Shown here: positions 60,281-64,000 of the stretch, piece after piece
Position numbering within the stretch: the first letter of the stretch is position 1
Layout of the letters: each line of letters opens with the position of its first letter
Assembly: GCA_036023115.1 (NCBI GenBank)
Contig: JAYKKT010000089.1
Span: 14,121,501-14,185,500, forward strand
Direction of reading: 5' to 3'
Origin: Brasenia schreberi
Taxonomy: Eukaryota; Streptophyta; Magnoliopsida; Nymphaeales; Cabombaceae
DNA length: 64,000 nt
Program-made: the position numbers and the translations under genes
Notes under the pieces: model-generated
What the model saw: only the letters and a program-made list of their open reading frames with translations
What the model was told of the DNA's origin: nothing
Databases searched by the model: none

Positions 60281-60640
60281 CACTGCTGTGTATTTATAGA
60301 GCAACGTCGCCTTCCCTCTCGGTTTCCTGGTTGGGTTTTTCATATTGAAACCTATCCAGTCGGTTACGGGGCTCATCCATAATCGATTGACTGTTATAGA
60401 TTAGCACCGTAACTTCTACTATAGGTAACAACTAGATGACCAATCCAACCGTTTTTGTGATAAGGTTATCAAGAATGGCCACCTTTGCATTACATCTCCC
60501 AATTGACCATTCAAACCAAATGAATTGACATACTGGTTTTCCTCTCACTTTTGCAGGATTTTTCTAGTAATATCATGTCATGATTGCTATTGCAATCATC
60601 ACTCGTTGTGTAGTTTTTTTACGTACACAACAATCAAACA
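60281..60640 (-). repeat. Part of the 3' LTR of LTR-5
   Basis: Follows the RNase H end of LTR-5 on the minus strand, as a 3' LTR should. TCTATAAATA (60291-60300, complement) is a TATA box in the right place. The outer boundary and target duplication cannot be fixed because the other LTR lies beyond the window. Confidence 0.5.
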
Positions 60641-63600
60641 TATCTCAAACTCATGTTTGTAACATGTTTTGAGAAAAGATCATTTATTATGTCTTTAGTC
60701 AAGGGGTCTGCTAAAATATCATGAGTTGGCATGTATGAGATGAATATTTCCTTTCTCATAACCATATCATGAACATAGTGGTATTTCACCATTATATGCT
60801 TACTTTTGGAGTTGTCGGCTCCACTCTTGATTAGAGTAATTGCTGTATTATTGTCACAGTAAATTACAATTGGCTCATCGGTTATTTCTAACTTCAAATC
60901 TCGTATGAAGTGACTTATCTAGTGACACTCATTGCAGCCATACAGCAAGCCATATACTCAGCTTCCTATGTATACAATAATACACAACCTTGTTTCTTAC
61001 ATGCTCAAGAAACAACTCTGCTTCCAAATAAGAATATTTGTCTCGAGGTTGATTTCCTGTCATCTTTACTTCCAACAAATTCAACATCTGAGTATCTGAC
61101 CACTTTTAGTTCATTTGCTTGAAAACATAATTTCAAGTCTTTTGTTCCTTTGAGATATCTTAAAATCCTTTTTACAATTATTAATACTGCCAACTAGGAT
61201 TACTTTGATATATACTTACAAGACCAACAACAAAGCTGATATCAGGTCTTGTACACAGCATAACATGCATCAAGCAACCTAGAGTTTGTGCATAAGGAAC
61301 GTTAGACTTATCCTCTCATTCATCAGGACAATCAACGTTACTTAATTTGACCCTTTTTGCAACGGGTGTAATAGAACACTTACATTCATCCATTTTGAAC
61401 TTCTTGAGGATATAATTAATATATTTTTCCTGACTTAGTATAAGAATTTAGATTCTCTATCTCGAAAAATCCTTATACACAGGATATAGGATGCTTCCCC
61501 TATATCTCTCATTTTGAACCTTGAGTTTAACCATAACCTTGTTTTGACAATCATCTCATTGTCATTCTTAATCAATAATATGTCATCTACATTTAAAGAT
61601 AAGATGACAAAGTGACTCTCACTGTTCTATACATATACACAGTGATAAAGCTCATTAGTCACAAACCCAAGTTCAATAATGACATTTTGAAAGGTCAAAT
61701 ACCATTGTCGATGTGACTGTTTCAGGCCATAGAGGGATTTTCTCAACCTATATACTTTGTCTACTTGGCCTTCAACTATATATCCTTCGGACTGCTGCAT
61801 ATATATGATTTTCACTAAATCTCTGTTTAGAAAAACAATTTTTATATCTAACTGATGTAAGTCCAAATCATAATATGCAAATATCGCCAAGACTATTCTA
61901 ATTGATGCAAATTTCGCAATAGGGCAATATGTCTCAACATAATCTATCTCCTCCTTTTACGAAAAATCCTTTGCAACCAATGTCGCTTTAAACTTCTCGA
62001 TTAAACTATCAGCCTTGTATTTCTTTTCTAAAATCCATTTACAACCTCTGACTTTTCTTTCATTTTGCAAATCAGTTAGTTTCTAAACTTAGTTTTTTTC
62101 AATGGATTCAATTTCTTCACCCATGGCTTTCTCCTAATCTGTTGCTTCTGATAAGTTTATACCATGTTGATAAGTGAAGTTATCAGTCAACTCATCTAAA
62201 TTTACCGAATTACATAGTTCTTCTGTAATCCTTTAAGTAGGACAATGTGACCCTAGGCCTTTTATGTTCACTTAAAGTTTCAATTGTTTCTGGAAGATCT
62301 TCTATGTGTTTAAATGATGATTGATCTAGATCTACTAGATCGTCAACATATTGTTCTTTATTTTTTAAGATGTCATTCTTAGTATCTTCTAAGAATTCAA
62401 TATATTTGTTCTCTATCAATCCATGGTCTTTATGATAAAACTGATATCCCTTTGAGCCTTTAGGATATTCGATGAATATATATCTCAAGGACCTGCTGTG
62501 TAGCTTATCTCCATACTGACCAAGGATCTTCATATGAGCAATAGATCCCACCTCAAGAGATGACCTAGGTTTTCTTCCAAATCACAGGGTACTCTATTGA
62601 GTATGTAAACTGTTGTACTTACAACTTCTCTCCAAAATATCCTTGGTAAAGAGGCATCTATTAACATTGACCTTGTTATATTAAGTAAGGTCCTATAATA
62701 TCTTTTACCTACACCATTTTGTTGAGGTATCTTGGGCATTGTATTTTGCTTTGAAGTACAAAATTTTTTGCAGAATTTCAATTTTTTTAAAAAGGTGCAT
62801 TCTCCACATCTATCTAATCTTAAGACTTTGATTGAATGCCCTAGTTAGTTTTAAACTCCTATCTTATATATATGTATATATATATATATATGTATATCTC
62901 GAGTAATCATCGACAAAGGTTATGAAATAAACCTTTTCTCGATGTGACTTTACTCTGAAGGGTCCACATAAATTAGTGTGAATGACTTCTAATAAGGTTG
63001 TTACTCTTGTTGTATATTTAGAATTTTTTTTTTGTCATTTTCTCTTGTATACAAGCTTCACACTTGCTAAAAGTATTTTACTCAAATTTTGACAGTAAGT
63101 TAAAGTTAAATAATTTCCTTAACTTTTCAAACTTATATGCCCTAGGCATTTATGCCATACATTGACATCAACATTAAAGGCAATCTCAATATAAGTGGAA
63201 GAACTTTCATTTTTATAAACTTTCAACTAGAATAATCCATGTACTATATCAAATTTTCTAGAGAAAAGTACTCTTCCATGTTTCTCCTTAGTTACTTTGT
63301 CAAGAAGAAACCTGACCTCAAAACCTTTCTTCACTAAGACATAAATCGAAATCAGATTGCACCTTATAGATGATATGATCAATACATTAGTTAATATAAT
63401 TAGTGTGCCTTGTACAAAAATTCTAAAGGACCAAGTTCTCAAAACATCTAAGAAAGTATTATTTTCAATGTATACCCGATGTTCATGTGTCTGGTCGTTC
63501 CTAAGTCAATCTACCAATCAGTCAATGGGCAATCCATATAGAGATATTTTGATATCACGTAGATTATGTCCTACTTACTTTTTCGATTGTCCTCGTTGTG

Positions 63601-64000
63601 AGTTGTGTTCTCCACTCTTCTTGTTATCACAATTCCTCTTATAGTATTCTATCTTTTCAAAATTGAAACACTTGAGTCGAGAAGTAGTTTCTTATGTTTT
63701 CTTAAAAGATTGACCACCCTTTTTGTTATTTTTATTAAATTTTTTGTTTGTTTTATTTATCCTTTGGTTAGGTTTAGAACTAGACCCTATCTCATCTTGC
63801 ACTACTATCAATTTCTCTCTTTTGTTTTTATTCATATATTCTTGCTCAATTGCTAGTTTTAAGGGCAATTAAGAAAGGTTTATTTCAGGCCATAGTCTAA
63901 AGACAATGGTAACCATGTTTTATGACGGGGGAAGACTGTTTAATACAGTAGATATCTGCATCGGTTCTAAGATGACTGATTTGACTACAACTAAATCTCT
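60634..64000 (-). pseudogene. LTR-5: copia element, truncated by window end
   Basis: Minus-strand order from the window edge: zinc-knuckle region (near 63640-63690, where one Cys reads Phe and the His reads Tyr), protease and pre-integrase (63442-63227), integrase (VYFITFVDDYSRYTYIYI near 62925, then QQNGVGKRYYRT and RVPCDLEENL, 62781-62530), a linker (62551-62210), reverse transcriptase (LHQLDIKIVFLNRDL and VYRLRKSLYGLKQS, 61890-61627), and RNase H (IYCDNNTAITLIKS, SKHIMVKYHYVHD, 60897-60634). Frames are broken by stops. A TA run (about 62868-62892) has expanded inside integrase. Confidence 0.87.

Overview
The window is nuclear DNA of a flowering plant. The evidence is two intron-rich genes of plant-specific or plant-typical families, canonical GT-AG introns, Ty1/copia elements primed by the plant initiator-Met tRNA site, RTE-type LINEs ending in TTG repeats, hAT transposons, and a telo-box/site II promoter next to box C/D snoRNA-like genes. 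I cannot name the species. The names LTR-1 to LTR-5 used below are local labels.

Layout. 1-1188: nothing recognised. 1189-6064: complete but inactivated copia element LTR-1 on the + strand. 6447-41866 (+): TATA box, leader and 14 coding exons (742 codons) of a golgin of the GC3/GC4 type (GRAB domain). The gene spans 35 kb because its introns are full of transposons: intron 1 holds a short RTE LINE tail; intron 2 holds LTR-2 (8457-13107), itself carrying two ~40-bp RTE insertions; intron 3 holds a degraded, nearly full-length RTE LINE (14441-17370); intron 6 (17.1 kb) holds LTR-3 (19076-29622) and LTR-4 (29695-35230) side by side. Inside LTR-3 are a tandem duplication, a 4.9-kb hAT element with perfect 8-bp target duplication and a nearly intact transposase gene, and a 450-bp hAT-type MITE. 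All large intronic elements lie antisense to the golgin. The golgin exons still splice in frame throughout.

43.7-46 kb (+): a promoter with site II, telo-box and TATA elements, followed by two candidate box C/D snoRNAs (44026-44126, whose guide appears to match 25S rRNA, and 45649-45723, guide target unknown). I see no convincing protein in this unit.

47814-54929 (-): a complete, apparently intact 16-exon gene (about 833 codons) for an AAA-ATPase of the plant DAA1/MSP1-like group, with a long leader and a TATA box at 55676-55683. 56.6-59.3 kb: two diverged direct repeats about 1 kb apart, probably the LTRs of a decayed element, one carrying a ~119-bp TA run. 60.3-64 kb (-): a fifth copia element (LTR-5), cut by the window end.

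Functionally the two protein genes are unrelated neighbours: a Golgi tether and an AAA ATPase. No operon-like or defence system is present. The most noteworthy items are the antisense-only transposon load in a gene that stays intact, a 202-bp-arm hairpin in the hAT element, several RTE insertions truncated to about 40 bp with clear target duplications, the two snoRNA candidates, and an upstream ORF overlapping the golgin start codon.
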